From: CAG-390 sp045531455
GTDB lineage: Bacteria > Bacillota > Clostridia > Oscillospirales > CAG-272
Length of the DNA stretch: 35,681 nt
Reading direction: 5' to 3'
Assembly: GCA_045531455.1 (NCBI GenBank)
Contig: JAZSEA010000087.1
Location: 1-35,681, forward strand
In this document: positions 1 through 7,265 of the stretch, piece by piece
Position numbering within the stretch: the first letter of the stretch is position 1
How the letters are laid out: every line of letters begins with the position of its first letter
Made by a program: the position numbers and the translations under genes
The notes under the pieces: generated by a model
Told to the model about the DNA's origin: nothing
Seen by the model: the letters and a program-made list of their open reading frames with translations, nothing else
Databases searched by the model: none

Positions 1-105
1 TGGGATTTTGCGAAGCAAGGTATTAACCTTGCGAGTAAAAGCACGCCGAAATACGCGAAAAGTAATCGCCGTGAGGCAATTAGGTTCGACTCCCGTACGG
101 CTAAA
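1..105 (+). ncRNA. Partial structured-RNA-like element cut by the window edge
   Basis: No reading frame of note. It holds the stem-loop GCAAGGTATTAACCTTGC (15-32), which is exactly the reverse complement of 5578-5595. Downstream of it, the motifs CCGAAA, CGC, AAAAGTA, TGAGGC and TTCG follow in the same order and at similar spacing as in the minus-strand reading of the 5507-5782 element. GCCGT (69-73) can pair with ACGGC (about 99-103). A terminator follows at 130-175. I infer this is the 3' part of a second copy of the same RNA-like element; the 5' part lies outside the window. A GGTTCGACTCC string resembles a tRNA T-loop, but the stems do not fit a tRNA. Confidence 0.4.
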
Positions 106-129
106 CGTTTATTAACCAAATAATAAATA

Positions 130-176
130 ACTCGGAAATCAATGAAGATTACTTCAAAGATTTCCGAGTATCTTTT
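130..176 (+). terminator. Rho-independent terminator-like hairpin
   Basis: An 11-bp perfect stem (ACTCGGAAATC 130-140 with GATTTCCGAGT 159-169) has an inner TGAAG/CTTCA helix in its loop and is followed by ATCTTTTT. It would end a plus-strand transcript entering from the left, which is the RNA-like element at 1-105, since no plus-strand gene precedes it in the window. Confidence 0.6.
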
Positions 177-245
177 TATTGACCAAATTATTGTTTATCG
201 CGAAACAATAGTTTGTCAAAGCAAAACAAAATTATTTTACTTCTG

Positions 246-294
246 ATTTCCGAGCTTGCTCGGAAATTTTCCTTAACTCTGCACTCTGCACTCT
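246..294 (-). repeat. Solo half-cassette: type 1 hairpin plus heptamer array
   Basis: Hairpin ATTTCCGAGC/GCTCGGAAAT (246-255/258-267), then CTTA and 7-nt repeats ACTCTGC-ACTCTGC-ACTCT (276-294). Read on the minus strand the order is stop codon, heptamer array, AAGGAAAATTTCC hairpin. That is the same order as the outer half of the four-helix-bundle cassettes at 11.5 and 20.3 kb. The TAG stop of the adjacent gene (293-295) overlaps the array, so the hairpin may also act as its terminator. No opposite array is present, so this is a half element. Confidence 0.6.
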
Positions 295-838
295 ATTTAT
301 TTCCTTGTTTTTCCGCAAAGTCTCGCAGTTTGCCGCAATAGACGTAATTCGCGTCGGGGAGCTGGAGAAAATGCATCGGCTCGACGATCGAGGCGAGCTG
401 ATCCGCGCCTCTGATCCCATGGCGGACGAGCATCTCCTTGACAAATTCCGAGCAATAATAGCATCTGCGCTGATGGTAGGGTATCTTCACGCCCGCAAGG
501 AAAAGACCAACATAATTATAATGGTAGCGATCCTTGTTTTCAAGCATCGACTCAAGCTTCTCCTTGAGTGCCCGGTACTGCTCGTCGGTCACTGCAATCG
601 AAAGGACCGTCACCTTCGTGTTGCGGAAACGCTTAAAAGTGCCTCTGTGCGGCGACTCCTCGACAAATCCGCCGTGGACGGGATTATAGGGGTGGAGCCT
701 GCCGAAGGAGTACATAGTCTCAAGGTCGGGGACGAGGCTCAGCGACGCGTGATTGTACTTCGCGCCCGTGATAACCTTCAGAATTCGGGAAAGGATCGTT
801 CCCGTCTGGCTTATGACAACGTATATCGTTTGGGACAT
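293..838 (-). CDS. YiiX/YebB-like permuted papain-fold hydrolase
   Basis: A 181-residue protein of the NlpC/P60-LRAT superfamily in its circularly permuted form (YiiX/C92-like). The expected catalytic pair is visible: His30 in the KYNHASLSL segment, which comes first, and Cys129 in YYCSEFV. This order (His before Cys) is typical of the permuted group. There is no signal peptide or membrane segment. Family members act on amide or ester bonds of lipids or peptides; the substrate here is unknown. I chose the start at 838 because AAAAGGAGGGAAGG precedes it; an in-frame upstream ATG (889) lacks such a site. The stop codon lies inside a heptamer repeat. It stands alone between two repeat regions, so context gives no further hint. 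Confidence 0.75.
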   Translation of the reverse strand: MSQTIYVVISQTGTILSRILKVITGAKYNHASLSLVPDLETMYSFGRLHPYNPVHGGFVEESPHRGTFKRFRNTKVTVLSIAVTDEQYRALKEKLESMLENKDRYHYNYVGLFLAGVKIPYHQRRCYYCSEFVKEMLVRHGIRGADQLASIVEPMHFLQLPDANYVYCGKLRDFAEKQGNK

Positions 839-911
839 TTCCTTCCCTCCTTTTCTTTTTTGCACCATTAGTATAGCACACATTCGCAAACAAAAGGTTA
901 ATAAAATAGAA

Positions 912-1008
912 AATTTCCTCGCATTTCTGCGAGGAAATTATCCTTAAACTTCGCCGTCAGGCGAATATTAACTCGGCGAAGCCAATCTTAACTCTCGCGC
1001 AAGCGAGA
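912..1008 (-). terminator. Triple hairpin downstream of the DHHW gene, ending in a terminator
   Basis: Three hairpins follow the DHHW stop: TCTCGC/GCGAGA (993-998/1003-1008), CTTCGCCG/CGGCGAAG (949-956/974-981) and AATTTCCTCGC/GCGAGGAAATT (912-922/929-939). On the minus strand the last is preceded by AAGGAT and followed by TTCTATTTTATT, so it is terminator-like. It also matches the type 1 hairpin of the heptamer cassettes, here with a decayed array (CTTAACTCTCGC). Confidence 0.55.
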
Positions 1009-1014
1009 CAGTAC

Positions 1015-2139
1015 TTACTTCAGCTCCGAGCTGTTATTGAGAATCAGCGTGCTGTACAGGAAGAGCACGTCCGCGTTCTCAAAGTTTACGCCCATCAGAA
1101 GGATCTGCGGGATCTGGTAACGGATGTCGATGACCGTGATCTTTGCGTAATCCTCAACCATAAGGGGAAGCAGGCTTCTGCCGTAAGAATCACGGAAGAC
1201 AACAAGCTCGCGGTCGGTCTTTGCGTTCGGGTTCTCAATGGTAACCTTCGAAAGCTCGCCCGAGAGGAACATATCGTAAGCATCCATACTCTGCGCCTTC
1301 TCCATATCGTAGAGGCTGATCTCTCGACCGCCGTGCTCCCAGTCGATGACCTTTACGCCCTCAAGATTCTTGTTGGTGAGGTAGTAGATGGTCTCGGGAT
1401 CGAGAGGCTTCGGCGCACGGCTTGCGTATACGCCGTAGAAATCGACGTCAAGCTTGTTGGTCTCAAAGGTGCTAGAATAGCTGCCGCCCATTGCGTTTAC
1501 GATGGTCTCGGCTACGTCAACGAGCTGCTCCTGACGCCAGTGTGTGTCGCTCGAGTAGTAGTCCTCGATCGAGAGCTTGCCGGTAATATCAATGTACTCG
1601 ACGAACTCAACGTTCGAGAGCATCTTCTCGATGAACTCGCTGTAGTCCATCGAAAGATATCCGTTCTGCTCGGAGAGGAAATATCCCTTGTCGGGGATGA
1701 TCGACATATAGGGCTTGATTCCCTTATCCTTGAGGAACTTCTCGTAGATGAAGGAAAGCTTCTCAGCCGCGTGAGCGATCGACTCCTCGTCGATCTTCTC
1801 CTGCATCTCTGCCGCAACGCCGTCTACAACGTAAACGCCGTCCTTATCCGACTTATTGAACACGTAGGTGTTCACGGTCGACTTGAGATTGCGGAAGAAA
1901 TCGCGGAAGGGGAAGTTATCGGGGGTGTAGTTGTCATCAAACTGCTTCATAAAGCTGTCGCCGTACTCGAGTCCGTCCTTCATGATCGACTCAAGGCTCA
2001 GCTCGGGGAATGCCGCCGCAGGACGGCGTTCACTGTTGAGAAATTCGGGCTTGGGCATAATAAGGAAAAGCAGAGCAAATCCAAAGATAAGGATCCCGAA
2101 AACAACACAGTTTACAATATTCTTGATCTTAGTATTCAT
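1015..2139 (-). CDS. DHHW-family (AlgJ/AlgX-like SGNH) acetylation protein
   Basis: A 374-residue protein with one N-terminal membrane anchor (about residues 9-29) and an extracytoplasmic SGNH-like domain. The family's D-x-H-W signature is DTHW at 198-201, preceded by IPDKGYFL (about 148-155), and the Ser of FRDSYGRS lies near residue 317; together they would form an AlgJ/AlgX-type Asp-His-Ser catalytic site. It starts 17 bp after the MBOAT gene with its own GGAGG site. This pairing is the standard partner arrangement for O-acetylation of exported polysaccharide: the MBOAT protein moves the acetyl group across the membrane and the DHHW protein passes it to the polymer. The polymer is not identified. 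Terminator hairpins follow. Confidence 0.85.
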   Translation of the reverse strand: MNTKIKNIVNCVVFGILIFGFALLFLIMPKPEFLNSERRPAAAFPELSLESIMKDGLEYGDSFMKQFDDNYTPDNFPFRDFFRNLKSTVNTYVFNKSDKDGVYVVDGVAAEMQEKIDEESIAHAAEKLSFIYEKFLKDKGIKPYMSIIPDKGYFLSEQNGYLSMDYSEFIEKMLSNVEFVEYIDITGKLSIEDYYSSDTHWRQEQLVDVAETIVNAMGGSYSSTFETNKLDVDFYGVYASRAPKPLDPETIYYLTNKNLEGVKVIDWEHGGREISLYDMEKAQSMDAYDMFLSGELSKVTIENPNAKTDRELVVFRDSYGRSLLPLMVEDYAKITVIDIRYQIPQILLMGVNFENADVLFLYSTLILNNSSELK

Positions 2140-2156
2140 TTGTCTTTACCTCCTTA

Positions 2157-3554
2157 TTAGAATCTGAAGTAGAGGAAGGGGTTCGAGGACGAGTCAACGA
2201 GGAATGCGACTACAACAACGAAGAGCACCGCGATCATAACGGGCTCGAGGACGTTTGCGATCTTGCCGAGCTTCTTCGACTCGGAGAACTTGGTTGCAAG
2301 CATCTTTACTACGGGAGTTGCGCCGACTGCAGCCATAACGAGGAGCACAGCATAGCTCTTGAGGTGGTAGAGGGTCTCAGCCGAGGAGAATGCGATTCCG
2401 CCCGCGCCGAACATACCGCCGATATAGCTGAATGCCTCGCCGAGAGTGGGAATCTGGAATACCACGAAGCTGAGGAGTGCCGCGAGAAGGATATATACTC
2501 TCGAGAGCACGCGGCTCTTATTGAGCGCCTTGAGGAGCCAGAACTTCTCGATCAGAAGGAGCACTCCAAAGAACACGCCCCAGAGGATGAAGTTCCAGGA
2601 TGCACCGTGCCAGAAGCCGGTGAAGAGCCAAACGGCAAAGATATTGATAACGTGACGCCACTTGGGAACGCGGTTTCCGCCGAGCGGGATATAGAGGTAA
2701 TCGCGGAACCAGGAGCCGAGGGACATATGCCATCTTCTCCAGAATTCGGTCGCGCTCTTGGAAATATAGGGATAGTTGAAGTTCTCGAGGAAGTGGAAAC
2801 CGAATACCTTACCGAGACCGATCGCCATATCCGAGTAGCCCGAGAAGTCAAAATAGATATAAAGAGCTACCGAGATCGCGTAGATCCAGTACATAAGGAC
2901 GGTCTTTTCCTCTGCGGCGTACATGATCTCGCTGAGGTCGTACATCGAGTTTGCGATGAGGACTTTTTTTGCAAGACCGATAACGAAGCGGCGGACGCCC
3001 TCGCCGATCTTATCGAAGCTGTGAGTTCTCTGCTCAAGCTCGAGGGCAACGTCGTGGTAACGAACGATGGGACCCGCGATGAGCTGGGGGAACATTGCAA
3101 CGTAAGCGGCAAGGTTGATCGGGTTCTTCTGCGCCTTTTCACCGCGGTATACGTCAACGACGTAGGAGATGATCTGGAAGGTGTAGAAGGAAATACCGAT
3201 GGGAAGGACGATCTTCAGAAGCGGGATCTCGGTTCCGAGAAGCTTATTGAAGTTGTCTATGAAGAAGTCCATGTACTTGAAGTAGAGCATAAAGGAGATT
3301 ATGCAGGCTACTGCAAGTCCGACAAAGACCTTTGCGATCTTTCTCTCGCGGTATTTCTCGATCAGAAGACCGAATATATATCCGAGTGTGATCGCGATAA
3401 GCATAATGCCCGCGTACTTGACTCCGCCCCAGGCGTAGAAGAAGAGGGAGAACAGGAGAAGTACCGTGTTCTTGAGCTTAAAGGGGACTGCGTAGTAAAG
3501 AACTATTATCGCGGTCAGAAAGAAAAATAAGAATGAAATACTCGAAAAAAGCAT
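2157..3554 (-). CDS. MBOAT-family O-acyltransferase (AlgI/DltB-like)
   Basis: A 465-residue polytopic membrane protein of normal AlgI length. The N-terminus (FLFFFLTAIIVLYYAVP, then LLLFSLFFYAWGG) is typical of bacterial MBOAT proteins. The conserved core FWRRWHMSLG...FRDYLYIPLGGNR spans about 271-295, and the catalytic-type His is in FWHGASWNF (His316), with His276 in the preceding motif. The start has AAAGGAGCACAAAAA upstream. It lies directly before the DHHW gene, so both are probably co-transcribed. Its expected role is transfer of acyl groups across the membrane for modification of an extracellular polymer. It could instead serve teichoic acid or exopolysaccharide; nothing in the window decides this. 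Confidence 0.9.
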   Translation of the reverse strand: MLFSSISFLFFFLTAIIVLYYAVPFKLKNTVLLLFSLFFYAWGGVKYAGIMLIAITLGYIFGLLIEKYRERKIAKVFVGLAVACIISFMLYFKYMDFFIDNFNKLLGTEIPLLKIVLPIGISFYTFQIISYVVDVYRGEKAQKNPINLAAYVAMFPQLIAGPIVRYHDVALELEQRTHSFDKIGEGVRRFVIGLAKKVLIANSMYDLSEIMYAAEEKTVLMYWIYAISVALYIYFDFSGYSDMAIGLGKVFGFHFLENFNYPYISKSATEFWRRWHMSLGSWFRDYLYIPLGGNRVPKWRHVINIFAVWLFTGFWHGASWNFILWGVFFGVLLLIEKFWLLKALNKSRVLSRVYILLAALLSFVVFQIPTLGEAFSYIGGMFGAGGIAFSSAETLYHLKSYAVLLVMAAVGATPVVKMLATKFSESKKLGKIANVLEPVMIAVLFVVVVAFLVDSSSNPFLYFRF

Positions 3555-3592
3555 TTTTTGTGCTCCTTTGGGTGGTTTTGGGTCATTTTAAA

Positions 3593-3622
3593 GGAGATAT
3601 TGCCCAAATCGGGCAGATATCC
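3593..3622 (-). terminator. Hairpin between the lipoprotein and MBOAT genes
   Basis: The imperfect stem GGATATCTGCCC...GGGCAATATCTCC (minus strand) is followed by only TTT. It may be a weak terminator for the lipoprotein gene or an attenuator reducing read-through into the MBOAT/DHHW pair. Confidence 0.4.
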
Positions 3623-3647
3623 CCTATAACGTAAGTATATGAATTAA

Positions 3648-4325
3648 TTACTGAGCGAAGGAGTGCTCAACAACAACGGTTGCGCCCTCAACGAGAGTGG
3701 GAATGCTTGCAGCGTAAGGATCAACGATACCGCCGAACTGAACTGCTCCCCATACAGCAACGATGTAGTCGCCGGGGCACTTGATGATAACGAGCTTCTC
3801 GGGTGCGCCGCAGATCCACTGACGAGCAAGGATGTTCTCCTTGATAGCGTTGATAGCAGCATCAACGTCGGTGCCTGCCTTGAACTGAACTGCGAAGGAG
3901 TTGAATACGTTGGTGTTCATCATGTTGAACATGGAAGCTGCGGACTCGATGGAAGCAACCTGAGCTGCGGGAATGCCGAGGTTCTGGTCGTAGTCCTCGT
4001 CAGCAAGCGGAACGAATGCTGCGGGGCCTTCCATGCTGGTGGTGTCGAAGTTGTTGATGTTGCCGCCTGCAACGTAGAGCTTGGTATCATCGGTAGCCTG
4101 TGCTGCGTTGTAGCCGTTGAAGATGATGTTGAGGAGCTCGATAGCGGACTTGTAGGGAAGCTCTACGGGAGCCTCGGTAACCTCTTCGGTGGTCTGCTCG
4201 CCTGCGGGTGCCTCGGTCTGGTTGTCGGTGGGCTCGGTGGTAGTCTCACCCTCGCCCTTGGTGCAAGCGACGAAGCTCATGGTGAGCATAAGGCAAGCAA
4301 GAATAAGTGCAATAAGTTTCTTCAT
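3648..4325 (-). CDS. Lipoprotein, DUF4358-like
   Basis: A 225-residue secreted lipoprotein. The signal peptide has a lipobox ending in SFVAC, with the lipidated Cys at residue 21. A Glu/Thr-rich spacer (about 24-50) follows, then a globular domain in which a segment like AINAIKENILARQWICGAPEKLVIIK and a following GDYIVAVWG resemble the DUF4358 family; that assignment rests on memory of the family, not on a search. I chose the ATG at 4325 because of AAGGAG upstream and the signal peptide; the longer open frame lacks both. The gene sits between the sigma/anti-sigma pair and the MBOAT/DHHW pair, in a neighbourhood where such lipoproteins are often found. Function unknown. Confidence 0.7.
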   Translation of the reverse strand: MKKLIALILACLMLTMSFVACTKGEGETTTEPTDNQTEAPAGEQTTEEVTEAPVELPYKSAIELLNIIFNGYNAAQATDDTKLYVAGGNINNFDTTSMEGPAAFVPLADEDYDQNLGIPAAQVASIESAASMFNMMNTNVFNSFAVQFKAGTDVDAAINAIKENILARQWICGAPEKLVIIKCPGDYIVAVWGAVQFGGIVDPYAASIPTLVEGATVVVEHSFAQ

Positions 4326-4366
4326 TTTGGTTTTTCTCCTTTTTGTGTGAAAATATTTTACTTTTA

Positions 4367-4921
4367 TTATTTTTCTATATAAACGTACCAAATGCCGGAC
4401 TCTGTATTCCGAGTGAGTACGATGTTTTCGCCGCGGCTCTGCTCGATGACGCATTCATCGACGTCGCCGGGAAGGATAAGGCAGATCGAGGTCTTGCCCG
4501 ATGCAAGATACTCGCGTCCCTCATAGACCGTATTGCCCTGTTCGTCAAGTACGATCATGCTGCCCTCTGTAAGCGTGAGCTTGGTTTCCTTCCTGAATTC
4601 AAGCTCAAGGGGGAGATTGATGGTTTCGATCTCGATGGTATCAACAACGTATGCCACCGAGCGGGGGATGTATTCGTTTACCGTTCTGGGCTGATCAGCG
4701 ATGCTCTCGCCGTAGAGGAGAACGTCCTGTCCGCCGAGATTGCCCGCCAGAAGCACGCCGACTGCGATCAGCGCGACTGCGGCAACCGATCCCCATCGGT
4801 AAACGCTGCGCATCAGGCTTCTCGAGGTGACTTTTGCGCCCTTCGCGGGTCTCTCGTCCGCCTCGGCGATCAGCGCGTCGTCGATATGGGTCATGGCTTG
4901 CGCCAAAATTTCGTTTTTCAT
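4367..4921 (-). CDS. Membrane anti-sigma-like protein
   Basis: A 184-residue protein with a cytoplasmic N-terminus of about 42 residues, one membrane segment (about 43-60) and an extracytoplasmic part rich in beta-type sequence. It starts 15 bp after the ECF sigma gene. Size, topology and position are those of an anti-sigma factor that would hold the sigma factor through its cytoplasmic tail. No zinc-binding HxxxCxxC (ZAS) motif is present, so the call rests on topology and position. An alternative is a plain sigma-operon membrane protein without binding activity. The following lipoprotein gene starts about 40 bp after it and is likely in the same transcript. Confidence 0.6.
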   Translation of the reverse strand: MKNEILAQAMTHIDDALIAEADERPAKGAKVTSRSLMRSVYRWGSVAAVALIAVGVLLAGNLGGQDVLLYGESIADQPRTVNEYIPRSVAYVVDTIEIETINLPLELEFRKETKLTLTEGSMIVLDEQGNTVYEGREYLASGKTSICLILPGDVDECVIEQSRGENIVLTRNTESGIWYVYIEK

Positions 4922-4936
4922 GTCTTCTTTGTTACC

Positions 4937-5491
4937 TTAAATGTGTATTCCGTGTTCGGTTAGATGGTCGCGGAGCCCGAGCCGCATTCTGTGGAGGATC
5001 GACTTGACCTTTGATTCGGTCATCTCGAATCGCACCGCGATGTCGGCGATCGGGTCGCTGTGGAAGTAGCGGCGGACGAAGACCTGCCGCATTTCCTTTG
5101 ATTGGGTGTAGAGGTAATCGCTGATGGCGCGTCCGAGCTCCTCGGGATCATCTCCGAGCGAGCGGGGATCCTCGATGCATTCGTCGAGCTCCTCGAGCGA
5201 GAGAGCAAAATCGTCTCCGCCGCGTCTCTGCGTATGGAGCGATTTGTGACGGTTGATCGAAATGTTCCTCGTCAGCTTTCCGAGAAATACGGAGAGCTTT
5301 TCGGGACGGTGCGGCGGAATCGAATTCCAAGCCGCCAGAAGCGCGTCGTTGACGCATTCCTCGCTGTCCTCGTTGTTATGAAGAATATTCATAGCGATAT
5401 TCATACAGTAGTTATTGTACTTTGCCGACGTCGCCGCTATCGCCTGCTCGTCTCTTGCAAAATACAGCTCTACAATTTTGTCGTCTTGCAT
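4937..5491 (-). CDS. ECF-type RNA polymerase sigma factor
   Basis: A 184-residue sigma-70 family protein with region 2 (about 10-75; residues such as YNNYCMNIAMNILHNNEDSE and FLGKLTRNISINRHKS) and region 4 (about 125-175; FVRRYFHSDPIADIAVRFEMTESKVKSILHRMR, a helix-turn-helix). Regions 1 and 3 are missing, as in ECF factors. I chose the ATG at 5491 because GGAGG lies just upstream; the open frame extends 9 codons further without support. It heads a minus-strand run with an anti-sigma-like membrane protein, a lipoprotein and acetylation genes, so it may control envelope modification. Its leader contains a large inverted-repeat element (5507-5782). Confidence 0.88.
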   Translation of the reverse strand: MQDDKIVELYFARDEQAIAATSAKYNNYCMNIAMNILHNNEDSEECVNDALLAAWNSIPPHRPEKLSVFLGKLTRNISINRHKSLHTQRRGGDDFALSLEELDECIEDPRSLGDDPEELGRAISDYLYTQSKEMRQVFVRRYFHSDPIADIAVRFEMTESKVKSILHRMRLGLRDHLTEHGIHI

Positions 5492-5506
5492 GATGCCTCC
5501 ATTGCG

Positions 5507-5782
5507 GTAGGGGAACAAGAATAATCCGAACTGGCCTCAAAGCCATACTTTTGGGCGCTTTTCGGTTTGTCGTCCTAGCAAGGTTAATACCTTGCGTTGT
5601 CCTCCGCACCAAAAATCACCTAAAAATTAAGGCTTTGAGGTCGGAGATTTTTTGGCTGACAAATATTTGTCAGCAGCAGGAAAACGCCGAAGATTGTATA
5701 TTAATACTATCAAGGCGTTTGACGAACTGATGGCGAATATTTGTCGCCAAAAAACCAGTTCGGATTATTCTTGTTCCCCTAC
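5507..5782 (-). ncRNA. Candidate structured leader RNA closed by a 28-bp perfect inverted repeat
   Basis: Positions 5507-5534 and 5755-5782 are perfect inverted repeats. Inside lie further helices: GGCGA/TCGCC (5732-5736/5744-5748), AAACGCC/GGCGTTT (5682-5688/5714-5720), the 20-nt palindrome GCTGACAAATATTTGTCAGC (5655-5674), and CCTCAAAGCC/GGCTTTGAGG (5535-5544/5631-5640) enclosing GCAAGGT/ACCTTGC (5578-5595). The whole forms a multibranched fold. On the minus strand it ends a few bases upstream of the sigma gene's ribosome binding site, and a promoter lies beyond it at 5899-5928. It may be a regulatory leader, or a MITE-like insertion with RNA structure. A partial relative lies at 1-105. Confidence 0.55.
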
Positions 5783-5898
5783 ACCTATATACACAACAAA
5801 ATTTCGATTTGGTTGCATGGTTTCGGAAAAAAATTTGTTTTTTTCGAAAAATTTTTTTAAAAGTCGGAAAAATCACGTTTTTTGCACGCTCAACTTTT

Positions 5899-5928
5899 AT
5901 TATACCATATATTTCCGCGCCAATTCAA
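5899..5928 (-). promoter_or_regulatory. Sigma-A-type promoter upstream of the sigma-factor leader
   Basis: Minus strand: TTGAAT (5923-5928), 18 bp, TATAAT (5899-5904). A transcript from here would start near 5892 and carry a leader of about 400 nt, including the 5507-5782 element, before the sigma gene. The region 5783-6015 otherwise holds only A/T-rich sequence. Confidence 0.5.
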
Positions 5929-6015
5929 TAAGAAATTGCTTTCTATATGTTACAAAATATCGCAACGGGGATTTTTATTATATAAAAGGTTGGGTTTTCC
6001 GTCCGTTTTTCTTTC

Positions 6016-6482
6016 TTGACATCCTCATCCACCGCGTCTCCGCCCGAAGCTTATGTGGCAAAACATAAAAAAGCGCGATCGCGGGCTCCTTCCACCACAC
6101 GTTCGTGTGGTCCCAAGCTGCGGTACGCAGGTATTCCCTCACCGGAGGGAGGTAAAGGGTTGTTCCTATTCTCATCGCATTTCAGCGAACATCGTTTTAT
6201 ATTAATCTATATACAGCAAGAAGGAATATTAATTTAGAACCCATTTGCACTCGTAACAGAGTATTTGCAAACTTTTTCAATAAAATATTCCTATTTAAGT
6301 ATACAAAATTACAGATACAAACAATATTTGCTATAGAAACATCGAAATTTGCACAAACCCTTTGCCTCCCTCCGGGAGGGAGGGGGACCGTCGCTTGACG
6401 ACGGTGGAAGGAGCCCGCGATCGCGCTTTTTGAGAACGTGAAGCAAAATTTCGGGCGGAGGCGCGGTGGATGAGGATGTCAA
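6016..6482. repeat. Large inverted-repeat element (CCACC/CCCTCCC family)
   Basis: Two diverged inverted copies, 6016-6159 and 6357-6482, share the string TTGACATCCTCATCCACCGC, a CTCCGCCCGAA block, AAAAAGCGCGATCGCGGGCT, then CTTCCACC, a variable hairpin, GGTCCC and a CTCCCTCnnGAGGGAGG-type hairpin ending AAAGGG. The spacer (6160-6356) is A/T-rich and shows no gene. A short open frame inside the right copy is repeat sequence. The same family appears at 17440-17668 and 35601-35651. This is probably a non-autonomous palindromic repeat. Confidence 0.75.
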
Positions 6483-6510
6483 TTTGTAAAAACATATTGA
6501 TTTTGAATAC

Positions 6511-6543
6511 AAAAAGGCTGATCCATTAATTGATGGATCAGCC
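6511..6543 (-). terminator. Terminator of the small membrane protein gene
   Basis: A perfect 11-bp stem GGCTGATCCAT/ATGGATCAGCC (6516-6526/6533-6543) lies directly after the stop of the minus-strand gene and is followed on that strand by CTTTTTG. Confidence 0.75.
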
Positions 6544-6557
6544 AAAATACTATTCGA

Positions 6558-7088
6558 TCAATACTGCCGTCCGCGTCTCATTCCGACCGATTCAAAGAAG
6601 ATGGCGGCGAGGATCAGGACGAGGGAAATGATGCCGAGCATCGAATTTACCCCCTGTGCGGACCTTGAGCCCATAAAGATGCAGAGGACGGACGCGCCGA
6701 CGCAGAAGAACATCAGCACGCGGCGTGTTCCGAGAATGCCCGTCACCGTGAGGATGTAGACGAGGGCGAAGAGCGCGTAGAGTGCTGTCACGGTCACGGT
6801 CTGCCAGAGCTCGAGACCGAGCGCGCGGAAAATTATATAGAGTGAGCCGCCGATCAGGGGGAATACCGTCGGTATAAGGCTCTTTTTTCTTGAAATAAGC
6901 ATGCCGCCGAAGATCAGGCAGCAGATAGCGGGCACGATCAGCTCAACCACAAGGTCAAATATGAGCAGCTCGCCGCTGTACGACAGAATAAACCCGACAG
7001 TCCTTATCGCCGCCGCGGCAAAAAAGAGCAGAGCCGCCGCGATCGCGCAGGGAGAGTCGGGAGAGAGTGTCCGTCTGTTGTATGACAT
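6558..7088 (-). CDS. Small polytopic membrane protein of unknown function
   Basis: A 176-residue, very hydrophobic protein with about six predicted membrane segments (for example CAIAAALLFFAAAAIRTVGF, LLIFDLVVELIVPAICCLIF and SMLGIISLVLILAAIFF). It has no charged catalytic motif and I do not recognise a family. The N-terminus (MSYNRRTLSPDSP) is cytoplasmic-like by the positive-inside rule. It has its own promoter (7170-7198) and terminator (6511-6543), so it is monocistronic. Codon use resembles the neighbours. It is real by start, promoter and terminator evidence, but no function can be given. Confidence 0.75.
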   Translation of the reverse strand: MSYNRRTLSPDSPCAIAAALLFFAAAAIRTVGFILSYSGELLIFDLVVELIVPAICCLIFGGMLISRKKSLIPTVFPLIGGSLYIIFRALGLELWQTVTVTALYALFALVYILTVTGILGTRRVLMFFCVGASVLCIFMGSRSAQGVNSMLGIISLVLILAAIFFESVGMRRGRQY

Positions 7089-7169
7089 TTTTGTCTCCCG
7101 GAAACCAAATTTATAGAAAAAACGAAAAACCCAATATTTTGGGATTTTGCGTCGAATATTCTACTATAT

Positions 7170-7198
7170 ATTGTACAATGTAGTTTGCCTTTTGTCAA
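7170..7198 (-). promoter_or_regulatory. Promoter of the small membrane protein gene
   Basis: Minus strand TTGACA (7193-7198), 17 bp, TACAAT (7170-7175). The leader contains a short CCCAA...TTGGG hairpin (about 7130-7143). Confidence 0.7.
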
Positions 7199-7265
7199 GA
7201 CCTTTATGCAAATTTGTTCGATGAATTTCTAATTTATTCACCATAAGAGGTTGATCATAAGAGTG

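Noticed and set aside
1..105. Known omega RNA (IscB/TnpB-type) or group II intron end
   Set aside because: No IscB or TnpB gene is present, the downstream region holds only a terminator, and the fold does not give a domain V helix. I could not support either by eye.
85..110. tRNA or tmRNA 3' end (GGTTCGACTCC string)
   Set aside because: The T-stem has mismatches, no acceptor partner or CCA is visible, and the surrounding order matches the 5507-5782 element instead.
6309..6545. 78-codon open frame
   Set aside because: It lies in the inverted repeat and the terminator of the membrane protein gene, has no ribosome site, and has repeat-like composition.
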